Shown: one piece after another, positions 13,601-24,913 of the stretch | Position numbering within the stretch: the first letter of the stretch is position 1 | How the letters are laid out: each line of letters opens with the position of its first letter | Assembly: GCA_013398015.1 (NCBI GenBank) | Contig: VZRR01013894.1 | Span: forward strand, 248,001 to 312,000 | DNA from: Oreocharis arfaki | Taxonomy: Eukaryota; Chordata; Aves; Passeriformes; Paramythiidae | DNA: 64,000 bases | Reading direction: 5' to 3' | Position numbers and translations under genes: made by a program | The notes under the pieces: generated by a model | What the model was told of the DNA's origin: nothing | Database searches by the model: none | Seen by the model: only the letters and a program-made list of their open reading frames with translations

Positions 13601-16600
13601 CCTCCTTCTCTTCTCCTCTTTTCCTCCCCGTGTTCCTGGAAAATGTTACTAGAAACAGCAGATCATACTGTCTTTAAACCATTTTGGTCATTTGTGACCT
13701 GTAGGCTCGAGCAGATATTTTCTAATAGTTTGTGAAAGTTATTCTTAGTTGAGTTTTCTTTCTAGCAATTAAGCTAACATGATTTTTGTTGTTCTCTTTG
13801 TCTTATTAGTTAGTGATTTAAGACCCAGTGCTTTGCCTGGATCACTGGACGTAAGTCGTTCGATGTTTGATCTCAGGAGCCCACCTCACCGCTTCATGAA
13901 GGTGAGTTCCCTCGTACCCAAGGCTATACTGAAAACTCAGCTTACTCAGCGTATCTGTTTCTGTTGCATTGTGTTTCCAGAGTAAATACTGGAGGGCATT
14001 GCACTGTGCACTGGGAGGACTAGAGGGAAAAGTTCAACATCTTGACCAACTTCAAGAGGCTTTTTCCTGGTGTCTCCTCTGACATTTGCTGTTCTGGCCC
14101 AGCAGGGCTGTTGAGAAACCCAAGCAGGCTGTTGGGCAGGACAGGACAGACAACATGTCGTGGTTCGTCATCTTGTGGTTTCTCCCATCAGCTGAAAAGT
14201 AGAACAGTGGAAGTTTCCATTGACACAAAACACTGTGTTTATTTATTTTTTCTTTAATAATCATGTCTTACATAGCAATGAAGTTGTGTATATATCTATG
14301 AGCAAAAAAAATCTCTGCTGGTTAAATGGGTCCTCTATTAGCTTGTTGCGTCAAAATAGTAATTGCGCGCTGCTGCATCAAGAAACTAGTAGGGAATGAG
14401 GCAATTATTTGAAATGGAGTATTTTGTTTTCATCATATCTTGTCTGATGGTATAATCTCTGGGTTTTGCATCTATTGCTTTGAACTTAGTGACTCTTTTT
14501 TTCCTGTCCCCAGAGATATGATTCAGTCTCCAGTGTACCTAGCAGTACCTCTTCCAGGAAGGATTCACAAGGCAGTAACAGGAGTCTGGGTAACGTTTTG
14601 TTGGTCTACCTTGTAAAGAAATATTTCCTTTTGCACATATAACATTAAGCTGTTTCTACTCTATTGTTGATGTTTTTGTTTGGGGTTTTTGGGGGGTTTT
14701 TTGAAATGAATCTGACTAGCCGGTCAGCTGGAGATTACTTGGCAATTTGAAATTAAGAGTTTTGGGCTTGCACTGTCCTATTGTCTGGAGATTGAGCAAA
14801 TAAGACTTTGAAAAGTTCTCATGCTTTTGAGAAATTCATACCTGGATTTACCACCCAAGTGAACTAAGAAATTACAGACACTGTGTTAGGATAGAATGCA
14901 GCACTAGATCCCAGGTCTTGTCCTTTTCATGTATCAGTATTTTTCTGTGTGAAGTGCCTGAAATCCAATACCCATATTACAGTGGTAATTAGACAAGAAT
15001 ATTGCATGCAAACCCAGTATCCTTATTTATGAAAGAATGCTGAAGAAGTGGAGATAATGAAAAATAAACCCTTATAAATTAATGGAGTCTCCACAAAAGT
15101 CACCCTGCTAGAAATCAGAGTTTGACCCTGTCTCCTCAAAAAAAAAAAAAAAAAGACTGAGGCAATGACCTGGTTCCAGCCATGACAGAGAAATGCTGGA
15201 TATTAAATGGCTCTTCTGACTTGGAGACAGCATAATAGTAAAATGTTTACTAGACTGGAATTAAAACTTGAGAAAGATAAAGAAGAGGCCAATTTATAAA
15301 CTTAACAGTGAAAGAGATTAAGGGAAGTGATAGGATATAAATGTGTTCTGGGTGTCTCAGGAACATGTCTTTTTTGTTTCTAAAAGTTCTTTAACACAAG
15401 TATTAAATTCAGTTTTGATAATCCAGGCACATGGTGTGATTCTTGGTGTGGTCTCCTGTGCAGGGCCAGAAGTTGGACTTCTATGATCCTTAAGGGTCCC
15501 TGCCAACTCAGGATATTCTATGATTACATGATTCTGTTCTATGAAATGTGGAGGCTTTTAGCTATGTAGAAGGTCACGGTGCTGGTCTTGGTGGATATTT
15601 TGTCCTTAAAATGTAGGTGTTAAAATATTTCAGACTTATTTTGAGAAAAGTTTGCAAAGATAAGCAGCCCACCTACTAGTGAATTCCCTTATTTCAGGAA
15701 TGAACTTTAAAGATACTGCATTACTTCTAAAAATATTAATTGGTTTTCTTCCATAGATACTATTACATTATCCGGTGATGAACGAGACTTTGGAAGACTG
15801 AATGTGAAGTTGTGTTATGTTTCTTCTGTAGAACAGATTTGGATCACAGTTTTACATGTAAGCAAATATAAATAAGTTGGTTACTTATTCAAATGACTAT
15901 TCTACTATACTTAGTGGTAATAGTCATAAAATTTGTCTCTCTGTTAGTTTAATGAACAATTTTAGGAAAAAAAAATTACTTGTAAGTGTTAATATCAACA
16001 AAGTTCAGTCAAGTGTAATACTAGGCTTCAAAGCATCTTCCTCTCCTTAAATTTTTTTTCTGTTGCAATCTCTGTTCTGCTTCAGTCAATAAGAGGAAGT
16101 AGTATATATCTCCTTATGTTACTATACATATGTTAACATATGCTCTGGTTGTGAAGTGAGGAACTGTTCAGCACAGACTAGAAAGCTGAGCTGGCCATAG
16201 GCTGGTCCTGCTGTGCACATTTTCCTTTGGAAATCTGAAGGCGGTAAATGGGAGCAACTGTGGAGGCAGCTTTTAAGTGCTTTCTGTGATTCTATGACTT
16301 TAACACTTCCTTCAGGGCAGAACCCTAACAGAACTTGAGGACACATAACTTCTTGCGGCTTTTTTGTCAACAAATGTGGTACAGTTATGCTGGTTGTTTT
16401 ATATACTTCCAAGAACTGTGAATTATTTTCAGGCAATAGAACTTTGAGTAGACCTTGTAACTACATCAAATGGTAGAAGTCTTGCATTGTCTAAACTGAT
16501 TGCTTTCAATGTTGCAGTGCAAAGACCTCAGCTGGCCTTCCAGCTGTGGGGAAAATCCTCGTATCTGTGTCAAGGGAATTATCACACTGCCCAAGCCAGT

Positions 16601-19600
16601 GCATTTCAAATCTTCTGCCAAGGAGGGCTGCAGTGTAAGTAGAGGCATGAAAAACACTGAGAAATATCCCCCCNNNNNNNCCCCCAAAAAAATGGGACGT
16701 GTAAATGGATTTTTAAAATGGACCAAACATCCATTCCTATGCCATATTTGCTATGCTAACTGCCCAGGTGTGTTTTACTTACCCCAACTTCTCAAAATCC
16801 TATTAAAAGCCTTATTCCACTTCCTCCCGCTATATCCTCTCTTGCATTTTACTCTTGCCCTCCTTCTCTCACAAGCTGGCAGGACAGATATGCTCATGGG
16901 GGACTTAACCATGAACTGCTGGCCTCGGCACCTCTGTGGTGGGGGACCAGAGGAAGACTGAGCACACCTGTAGGTGCACACTCATCCCAGGGAATGTAGC
17001 TGATGTACTGCCTCTGATCCAGCAGGGGAAAATATTCACACTTTTGTTTCTACAGAAAATAGTAAAAATTGGTCACAGGAGACAAGATTCCTGATAGTGG
17101 CAGTAAAGGAATATTAAGGGGCTAGAAGGTAAAGCAACATAAATCTTCCATAGTGTGAGCCAAAAGTGAAAGAAAATAAAATTAGCTGGAGAGACTGTAG
17201 CAAAGGGCTAGAGAATCTATTATGACAATGTGTGTGCTGTTGTAAAGCTCCAGAAGAGATGGCCACAACTTGTTATGGTAATGAAAAATAATCCAGAACT
17301 TTGCCCCTGCCAGGGAGTGACAACGAGGGGGAGAATGTGTGTGGACTTTGCACTATAAAAGCACACTTTTCCATGGCAACCTAAATTGGGAGCAGTGGTT
17401 ATAGAACCAGGATGCCTTGGTTTCTTGGGCTCAGTGGGATTCTCTTAAAATGATGATGTTACTCCTCTGTTTTTCTTTCTAGGACATTGAATTTATGGAA
17501 ACTTTTGTTTTTGCTATTAAACTGCAAAGCCTGCAGGCTGTCAGATTGGTATTTAAAATCCAGACACAGACTCCCAGGAAAAAAACTATTGGAGAATGTT
17601 CCTTGGCACTGCGGGAGCTGAGCTCACAGGAGTCAAGTCATTGGCTGGATGTATCTCCTCCTTCCAAAGCACCTGTAAGTGCCAATACTGTGGAAGAATG
17701 TTCTTATCTCACCTAGAAAGAGTTGCTGGAAATGAAAGTAGAGTAATTCAGTAGTAAAAACTAGAGGGGTTCTTTTTTTTTTTCCCCTTTACCCTACCCT
17801 ACTTCCTTAGAGAACGGCATTTTGATGGGGAAAAAATGCAGACTTTTGAACTCTGCACATAGCTGTTCTGGTCATAAACTGCAGATGTTTCTAGGAAAAG
17901 AGCTAGAGCAAGCTCTTCCACACCATGGCTCACAGCTTGAGGGAGGGGCATTCTGGGGAAATGTTCAGCGAAGAGCACTGGGTAATTGTCTTTTCTGACC
18001 AAAAAAGCATTAGAAGATCCTTAGGACTCACAGCAAGAGCTCAGAGCAAATGGAATCTGCTTTTGTTATGGAAGAAAAGTGCTAAGATCTTCAGTGGCCT
18101 GAAACTGCAGAGACAGCCATATATTTAATGTTCAGATTGCATGCTGTGAAGTAATAATTCAGACAGTTCATTTCCATTAATGTAATAAGAAGCAGGTGGT
18201 TCTCGCAGTGGGATTTCCTTTCCCCCTGCCCTCACTTTGTTTGTTTCTTTATTATAGATTGTGTCTAGACATTTGTATTTTCAACAAATTAAACTTGAAT
18301 TAGCAATTCAAAAACAAAATTTAAGTGTGTCTGAGTAATATGAATGATACTCTTGATTTCTAACATAAGTTACACTTGACATTTTTAGTTCTAATGTGAA
18401 AAACCATATTGCTTCAAAAGCAGTAAGATAAAGTGACAGAGGAAGGTGGTTTAGAAAGCATTTCATCTCAGTGTAAATTTCTGAATCCTCTCATAGTTTC
18501 TCAATCTGTGTTGGCTTTCCTCACCATTGTATCCAAGAGCCCTCCAGACACTCTGGGATTCATCCCCGTACTACCCTGTGAGGCAGCAAACTCTACGCTC
18601 TCTGCCAAGAGAAAGCCAAAGCTCAGAGTCGATTAAGTGGCTTCCTCTCAGGGTTACATAGAAATTTTGTGGCTGAGCTAGAAAGAAAATTTGGGTCTCT
18701 TTGATGAGCTGGAGCCTGACTTTTCTTTATCTGACCTGTTGCTCTCTTGCTTAGTGCATTTTGGTTCATTGAAGCGCATTAAAACTTGAAGGCAACAAAG
18801 ACTAGCAGAGTACATTTAAGTGAAGGCTGTCAGGAAAGGTGGGTCTCCATTGGCTGTTTCCTGCTGCTCTTACAGTGTTCTGAGGACATTAGAGTCTGAC
18901 AGGAGAGCAGTGAGAATGACTCAGTGCAACTTTGCCTGAATCAGACTGGAGATCTTGATAAATACACAGTGTGTGTGTGGCAGTGGTGTATGTGTGTAGG
19001 CACGTAAAACACGAGTACTTTCATGACACAGGAAACTACACAGTATGCAGTCACCCTAAGCATTCATGACATTAAGTGACAGGGCCTTGTGTCTATGGAA
19101 AACATCGCTTATATTTCCATATTGCAAAATTCAGAAGTGTGGGAGGGGGAACTCTGAAGGTTTTTGTGTGAGTGGAGCATACATGGTCTCTCACTTGCAC
19201 ACCCAGATTTAGTAAAGTTGCCATTTAGTAAATGGCACATCTGGTTTCTCCCGTATGTATCTGCTCTTACCACTGCAGAATCTGTCCCAGGTGAAAACTG
19301 AGAACTAGTTTATTTGCCCAGTATCCCTGGCTGCAGCCCACGAGGGCCATATGTGCACCACACATAAGCAGCTTATCACTGGAGCACAGCTATGACAAGT
19401 GCAAGATGCACTTACTGTGCATCTGCAGGTTCTGTATACAACACATGCTTATATTTCTGTCCAGGAAATCCCAGATAGAAATGTGGGAGCCCAACATATG
19501 ACAAAATTCCTGTGTTTCCTGAGTTTATAAGCAACTTAATCCAGATGTTATGGCAACATTCTTCTGCTTGTAGGTGTGCCGTGCAGAACTTCAAATAGGA

Positions 19601-22600
19601 ACTTGTTTTCAAGCAATAAACAGGAGGATACAGTTACAGATTCTTGAAGCACAAAACCTTCCCATTTCATCTACGCCACTGTCTTCAAGTAAGTTACATC
19701 AGCTGTTTCATGCCTCCTGTCTAAAAGCATTTGTAACAGGTAAATTGCTGCTCAGATGGGTTGGCAATTCATAACATTCCTTACAAGCCTCAGACTTATA
19801 TACTGTGTGGTAGATTTCCATTGCCAAGGCTTGTTTCCCCAGATGTCCTTCTTGATTATATTTCGTTTGGTTTGAAGATATGTGTTTATGTATTTTGGAA
19901 GATTTTTATCCCAGTATTAATCCTGACATACAAGAGCATTAGCTTGCACTTGCTGTTTGGATACTGTGCTAATCAGCTCAGTATTACCAAACATACACTG
20001 TTTGTGTGACTAGTCAGGAAAGCTATTGTACAGTTCTTTTGGCCAGACTTTAGAGAAATTGATGCAATTTGAACCATACATATGGATCTTGTTGGTTCCT
20101 TTTTGGGTGTGTTGTGAGTAACCCTTTGTGTGCTATGCCTTTTTCCTTCCCTTTTGTACTAGATTTCTTTGTGAAAGTCGGAATGTTTAGTACAGAGGGG
20201 ATCATCTATAAGAAGAAGACTCGCCTTCTGAAATCCACTAATGGCCAAGTGAAGTGGGGAGAAATGATGGTTTTTCCAGTTAGCCAAGCAGAACAAGGAA
20301 TTAGCTTTCTCATCAAGCTCTACAGCAGAAGCTCAGTGAGAAGAAAACACTTCCTAGGACAGGTTGGTTTCTGCTAAATAGCCTGATATCCTTTACTTAA
20401 AATCCAGTTCCACACATTTCTTGGTATGAATTTTAAAATACTTTTATAGAGGTGACATATAATAAAATAGTAAATTCTACTAAACTCTTCTGGATGTAAT
20501 CCAAGTAAAAATGGTACCAGGCTCTTAAACATGCAGCAGCATCAGAATGGGAGTTGACATTTGATTTTTCTTTCAAAAAGAAATCCTAAAGTCAGTTTTG
20601 TGTGGAGTATTACTATGTGACAGATTCCTTCCAAGAGACATAGGATCTCCTTTTTGCCTTTAGCTTTTTAAAGAAAACAAACATAGCACCCACAGGAGCT
20701 CCAGAACCTACAGTGTCCTGTGCAGCAAGGGGATGTTGGCTTACCATAACAATACACTCACAACAGGGATGTGTACAAGGCTACATCAACAGCTACAATG
20801 AGACTGCTTTCCTGGGTAAAACAATGCCGAAGTCAGTAAAATAGTCTTAACTATGTATGATCAAGTAATAGTGTAAGTGTCCAAACACAAAATATTTTTC
20901 GCTTTTTAAAAAGTTTTTTTAACAGGCACAACTTCAGTAGTATCTCTTTGAAAGCATTTGTGTGATCATATTTATTTAACCACCATAAAACTTACAAGTC
21001 TAGTCTCATTATTCTCTCCATCCTTTTGGGCTGCTTGTTCTAATTTACCATCATCCTGTCCTTTCTGTCTCTCCTCTTCTTCTCGGTATAGTGACCTGTA
21101 GCTCTTCTTAATGCTCTGTGCTTTTCCTCACCCAGTTAGATGCAGTAAGAGAATTTTAAAATATACATAAATTAATAATGTGGACTTGATTTGGAGACCC
21201 CCAACTGTAACATCTCCTGTCAAATGGAGGGCTGTGCTGTCCTTAGGTACAAAAGATTATGCTGTCCCATTCTGGTGATGTTTTTTGTGCCTGGTGAAGA
21301 CATGCACCTACAGAAGATGCTTTTGTGCTATAAGCTATAGAAATGATGTGCCAGCAAGAGTTATGTGAAGTTCCTCCATTTTTTGTAGCCTCATGTTGCA
21401 CATGTCCCATTTTCCTGTTGGTGGAATTAGATTTGAAATAGGAAAAGAAAAAAAATTGTTCTTTTTAGTTGTAATACCTTGCAGGAAAAATAACCTGGTA
21501 TGATTCTGCAGTCACCTAGCAATATGTGAGGTAGTCTCAATCTGATGAGTTACATTTAAATCATGGATCTTATTTCTAGGGGGAGGAAAACTTGTGCTCC
21601 TCAGAGGTTATTTGGACAAGGTTGTTTCAGCTCATGAAGGCAGACATTGCCACATAACACATGAGGACATAAAATATGGCTCAGGGAAAAATGTACTTTG
21701 AGCAATTGGCTGGGTAGCTGGAAAAAAAATGAATATAGCTGGATCCATTAACTTTGTTCTTCAGAGAATGATGTTTAATTGGATGCTGTTCTAAGCAGAC
21801 AATACTTAGATTAGGCTGCTTTTACAGGCATGTCTTTAATCAGGAGCAAGATGTACATTGAATCTCTGTGGATGAAACATCAGCTGTCTGTGGTATTCTG
21901 GAAGACATTATTCTCACTTCTTGAGGACTGCCCTAGCAGTATAGGCTAAATGTACTTCATGGTCAAGGTTTCTGAGAAGTCTTAAAAGGACTCATTCTTG
22001 GAAGACTTGAGGAAATAGAGTCCTGTAAATAACGCTACCTACTTACATAAGCAGAATTCTTTTGGCAATGGAGGCTGGTGATAATGTTAAGGGGGAAAAT
22101 TTCCTAGTTGTACTTCATTTCCTCATTTAGTGGCCACTATCCACTAACTGAATACTGAGAAGAAATGGACTCTTACTACGTGACTATGTGTGGTATGGGC
22201 ATGTTAGTAACCTCTGTGGAATGCAGGTTTGGCCCTGGCTGTGGGAGTGTGCAATTTTAAATGCTCATGAAAATGCTGGACAGCTCGTGCCGGATGCTGG
22301 ATGGCTTGGAGCCAACTGCGTCCGGACACACAGAGCTTCCACTGGCCTGGTGAGCCCCTGACCCCAGCACATGCATTTGAATACAGCAAGGAATGCCTCA
22401 CTTAAAACATCTTAATAAGTACAGAAACATTATTATGTAGTGGGTTCTCTAAACTATTTTAGAGGCTAAATTTAAACACACACTCCCTGTGTTCCCAGCT
22501 AAAAGCCAAGATATGTTAGGACTAGTAGAACTGGATTTCCTGCTGTTATGCTTTGGTCACAATCTATACGTTGTATCTTATTCTACACTTCCATGGTATT

Positions 22601-22785
22601 TATTTGGAACTACTAAAGCCTGGGCTTTTGTTATATCAGGTAAACTCAATTTTCTTTTTTTTCCTTTAATGCAGATCTGGTTAAGTCCCAATAGCAGCAA
22701 CAGTGAAGCAGCAGAGCAGTGGAAAGATACCATTGCAAACCCTGAAAAAGTTGTTGTTAAATGGTACAGCATTGGTCCATCTTGA
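7634..22785 (+). CDS. TC2N: TC2N, tandem C2 domains nuclear protein (11 coding exons, complete)
   Basis: The full coding span runs from the ATG to TGA at 22783-22785. Joined exons are 7634-7691, 8356-8589, 11860-12024, 13810-13901, 14514-14589, 15757-15857, 16518-16634, 17483-17674, 19574-19688, 20163-20362 and 22675-22785. All introns are GT-AG and all phases agree, giving 486 residues against about 490 in human. I recognise the family by segments such as EDYLLSKLP, YDVYNPFY, TLSGDERDFGRLNVKL, TLPKPVHFKSSAKEG, QTQTPRKKTIGEC and LYSRSSVRRKHF. An N-terminal Cys-rich head and a Ser-rich linker precede C2A (about residues 215-335) and C2B (about 350-475). The family is a C-terminal-type tandem C2 protein reported in the nucleus. 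The acidic calcium-binding loops typical of synaptotagmin C2 domains are not evident, so calcium-independent action is likely. The start has a good Kozak context (A at -3, G at +4) and an in-frame upstream TAA at 7613-7615. Confidence 0.95.
8356..8589 (+). CDS. TC2N: TC2N coding exon 2
   Basis: The exon is 234 nt, enters and leaves in phase 1, and codes about residues 20-98. It includes the family segments VSVKRQVGCSEDYLLSKLP and EVPFVVPPFKLAYVQP. The acceptor is a tandem TAGCAG (8353-8358), so splicing three bases later (start at 8359) would also stay in frame and change only the junction residue(s). The donor is gtaaaa at 8590. Confidence 0.93.
8712..8895 (-). mobile_element. CR1 LINE 3'-end fragment in TC2N intron 2
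   Basis: The left end reads agaatcgtagattatgctga, followed by gttggaagggac and aaggatcatcaagtccaac. This is the reverse complement of the conserved avian CR1 3' tail, so the element points to the minus strand with its 3' end near 8712. The distal boundary is diffuse. The overlapping open frames in both strands are CR1 tail sequence and not genes. Confidence 0.85.
11860..12024 (+). CDS. TC2N: TC2N coding exon 3
   Basis: The exon is 165 nt (phase 1 in, phase 1 out) and codes about residues 98-153. Segments SARASFGERKAELHGVYQ and YDVYNPFYLEHRVSPDLIRR match the linker ahead of the C2 domains. The acceptor is tgctccacag ending at 11859 and the donor gtgaga begins at 12025. The exon is clearly richer in GC and CpG than the other exons. 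Confidence 0.95.
13810..13901 (+). CDS. TC2N: TC2N coding exon 4
   Basis: The exon is 92 nt, enters in phase 1, exits in phase 0, and codes about residues 153-183. It contains the conserved LPGSLDVSRSMFDLRS segment. The acceptor is cttattag ending at 13809 and the donor gtgagt begins at 13902. Confidence 0.95.
14514..14589 (+). CDS. TC2N: TC2N coding exon 5
   Basis: The exon is 76 nt (phase 0 in, phase 1 out) and codes about residues 184-209, the Ser-rich linker RYDSVSSVPSSTSSRKDSQG. Its SSRKDS and nearby RYDS sites look like candidate phosphorylation sites by composition only. The acceptor is ctgtccccag ending at 14513; the donor is gtaacg at 14590. Confidence 0.95.
15138..15154 (+). repeat. 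Poly(A) run
   Basis: Seventeen consecutive A residues lie in TC2N intron 5. They could be a simple repeat or an old retroposon tail; no element body is recognisable in front of them. Confidence 0.8.
15428..15542 (+). mobile_element. CR1 LINE 3'-end fragment in TC2N intron 5
   Basis: The sequence cagggccagaagttggactt, then atgatccttaagggtccctg and ccaactcaggatattctatg, ending with the repeated octamer-like tail gattacatgattctgttctatga, is the conserved CR1 3' end. The orientation is the same as TC2N. Only about 115 bp remains, as expected for a 5'-truncated copy. Confidence 0.85.
15757..15857 (+). CDS. TC2N: TC2N coding exon 6, start of C2A
   Basis: The exon is 101 nt (phase 1 in, phase 0 out) and codes about residues 209-242. 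It reads DTITLSGDERDFGRLNVKL and continues into VEQIWITVLH, the first beta strands of C2A. The acceptor is cttccatag ending at 15756; the donor gtaagc begins at 15858. Confidence 0.95.
16518..16634 (+). CDS. TC2N: TC2N coding exon 7, C2A loop 1 and following strand
   Basis: The exon is 117 nt, phase 0 at both ends, and codes about residues 243-281. It contains CKDLSWPSSCGENPRICVKG and TLPKPVHFKSSAKEG. The loop after CKDLSW lacks the paired aspartates expected in a calcium-binding C2 domain. The acceptor is aatgttgcag and the donor gtaagt. Confidence 0.95.
16674..16680. other. Assembly gap of 7 N in a poly-C context
   Basis: Seven N bases interrupt a run of C just downstream of exon 7, so the intron sequence is unresolved here. 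The frames crossing this gap on both strands are artefacts. Confidence 0.98.
17483..17674 (+). CDS. TC2N: TC2N coding exon 8, end of C2A
   Basis: The exon is 192 nt, phase 0 at both ends, and codes about residues 282-345. Segments FMETFVFAIKLQSLQAVRLV, FKIQTQTPRKKTIGECSLAL and WLDVSPPSKAP give the closing strands of C2A; RKKTIGEC is typical of C2 domains. The acceptor is ctttctag ending at 17482 and the donor gtaagt begins at 17675. Confidence 0.95.
19574..19688 (+). CDS. TC2N: TC2N coding exon 9, start of C2B
   Basis: The exon is 115 nt (phase 0 in, phase 1 out) and codes about residues 346-384. It reads VCRAELQIGTCFQAINRRIQ followed by LQILEAQNLP, the opening strands of C2B. The acceptor is cttgtag ending at 19573; the donor gtaagt begins at 19689. 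Confidence 0.95.
20163..20362 (+). CDS. TC2N: TC2N coding exon 10, core of C2B
   Basis: The exon is 200 nt (phase 1 in, phase 0 out) and codes about residues 384-450. Segments FFVKVGMFSTEG, KKKTRLLKSTNGQVKWGE and LYSRSSVRRKHFLGQ are diagnostic. The polybasic strand (YKKKTR) is typical of phosphoinositide or protein binding faces in C2B domains, an inference here. The acceptor is ttgtactag ending at 20162. The donor gttggt is weaker than the other donors of the gene. Confidence 0.95.
22675..22785 (+). CDS. TC2N: TC2N coding exon 11 with stop codon
   Basis: The coding part is 111 nt and codes residues 451-486, with TGA at 22783-22785. It reads IWLSPNSSNSEAAEQWKDTI and ends EKVVVKWYSIGPS. The acceptor is ctttaatgcag ending at 22674. 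The C-terminal-type tandem C2 family usually has a W-H-x-L motif near this end; here the position reads W-Y-S-I. Confidence 0.95.
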   Translation: MWLSPNSSNSEAAEQWKDTIANPEKVVVKWYSIGPS

Positions 22786-22850
22786 AGACTGGAGATGAAA
22801 TTCAGAACTGATTTTTCTACGAAAATTTATATGCTGTCTAAAATAGTATA

Positions 22851-22856
22851 AATAAA
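22851..22856 (+). promoter_or_regulatory. Candidate polyadenylation signal AATAAA of TC2N
   Basis: The first canonical hexamer lies 66 bases after the stop, which would give a very short 3' UTR. Another AATAAA at 24644-24649 could serve a longer transcript form. Sequence alone does not decide which is used. Confidence 0.45.
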
Positions 22857-24881
22857 AAGAAAGATACTGTCTATGCAAGTTCTTCAGAAGTTCGCCACTG
22901 CATCATGCCTCTGTGGAAACAGAGAAAATTCAGTTTCACCAAGAGAAATACTAGCTAAATATTATCACAAAGAAGACTTAGGAACCAGAAAAAGTGCTCA
23001 TTTGATTTCACAGAATTCATCTTGAGAAAAAGATGTTTGCCCCTTTGGGCTTCATAAAAGCACAGAAATTCAGTTTTGGAGAGAAGCAGCTTGAATCAAC
23101 TCTATTTCACGCTAGTTACTAACATCATGCTCATCTGCAGTCTTGTCTTTGGCAGACTCCAAAGTCCAGGGTATGGGTCAGGTCAGTGGCCTGATTCTGG
23201 GTACCTGTGAGCCTCTGGGGTTGTTGACACCATTTGGTCAGAGTAACATGTGCCCGAGCAAGTGGGAAAGCTGTGGCAGTAGGAGAAGGCATAAAGGGAA
23301 GGACACAGTAAGGCAGTACCCACAGGCTTTTCTAATCTCCATTTTGGATGAAGGGTTGTTCAGAAGCCTGTAGCTTGAGCTTGCCCCCATCCTTTTCTCA
23401 AAACAGAGAGATGGAAAGATAAAAGTTTCTCTGACAGTGATCTTTAAAAGAGGGGCCCTCCAGACTTGCTGTGTTTGGGTGGATTCTGGCTGGAATCAAT
23501 GAAATAGTACAGAGGCAATGACCCTGCCTAGGATCAGAGCCAGTATTTTTAGTTTACTTTCTTATATAGAATACTTACATGTAAACCACTTCCCATCTAA
23601 TCAACATGCTCTAGCATTTGCTTACATTGCCAAAACACAGGGTAACATGTACAAAGGAGTAAGATTTACTGATATAAGTGGTTTTTGATATTAATTAAAT
23701 GCAGCACTGTAAGGGATTCAGACTTTAGTTAAAGGATGGGCTGCTACTGCAGAAGTATTTGTTACATGTCTAGGATACTAAAAAATTATGTGTGGGAGTA
23801 TATTTTCATTACTTGTTTCTACTAAGAAGAAATTACCATATTTCTTATTGCAAATTGTATTTTTCCAACAAAATCCTAAGATTATATTTTCTGTTAGTTC
23901 CAATATTTTCAGGTGTTTATTCACAGTTATTTTTAAGGGTGGGAAAATACCAAGTATATAATTGATAATGTATAAATCTAAAAGCACAGACCTTTTTGCA
24001 CTACTTCAACTACCTGATTAAAAATTTGAATAATTGATAATTGAAACTTTTTAAACTTCTACCATCTAGATTGTTGAAATTTGATGTATTGAAAACAGAA
24101 GGATTTTCACAGATTCAAACATATTCTGCTTTTCGACCAGTCATTATAAAAGAAGAGAAAAAAGGTTTTGCATGTTACTTGGAGAACAAACATCGGTTCT
24201 AGCTCTTACTCAAAGATCCCAGTAGGCCCAGAAGATCTTGACTGACACTGATAATTTTCAGCCAGTTACAATAGTCAGGAGGAGCCTGTCTTGCTGGGTA
24301 AAGTGAAAAAAGGAAGTGGGCTGAACTGATATTTTTGGAGTATCTTTATTTGAATACAAGGATCTTTTTTATTCATTGTGGCTGAACATTTTATTCACTG
24401 TGGCAGTAAACAAAAGTGCAAACTAAATGTTTCCTGATGCAGAACGCTGTTCTGTTTGAAAGAGAGGACAGGGAAGATCCCAATGTTTTGCAGGCTTCAG
24501 TTACCACAGCAGTGGTTCTACAGAGCTTGCCAACTCAGTGGATACTGTATAAAATGGATTTCTGGGGCTGTTTTAGGACACCAACCCTTCTAAAGACCTG
24601 TCTCCTTTTTTTTGCTATGTTAATATTTAATCTATATGTTTATAATAAAAGCTATGAACAGAAAATATTCCTCTTTTTTCCCCAGTTGTTTATACCAATG
24701 TTTTGCAGCATCTCAAAGTGAAGTTCAATTCCTACTTTTTTCTCTGAGAAAATGCCAGCTAACCAACTCTGTTTCATGTAGTGCTGCCTGTAGGGGAGTT
24801 AACTGTTGACACATGGAGGAGAGATACATAAGGCTTCTCTGTGCAAGATGCACACAGGTACTACAGAACTCTGAAGAACTT

Positions 24882-24913
24882 CTGAGCCACTGCTGAGCCA
24901 CTCTGAGCCACTG
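24882..24913 (+). repeat. Short tandem repeat, three copies of a CTGAGCCACT unit
   Basis: The motif ctgagccact occurs three times almost back to back, with the second unit abutting tg and the third preceded by ct. It is a local duplication with no visible function. Confidence 0.75.

Noticed and set aside
16270..16302. tgtgattctatgac, like a CR1 tail
   Set aside because: The sequence in front does not match the CR1 3' end; a short octamer-like match is not enough.
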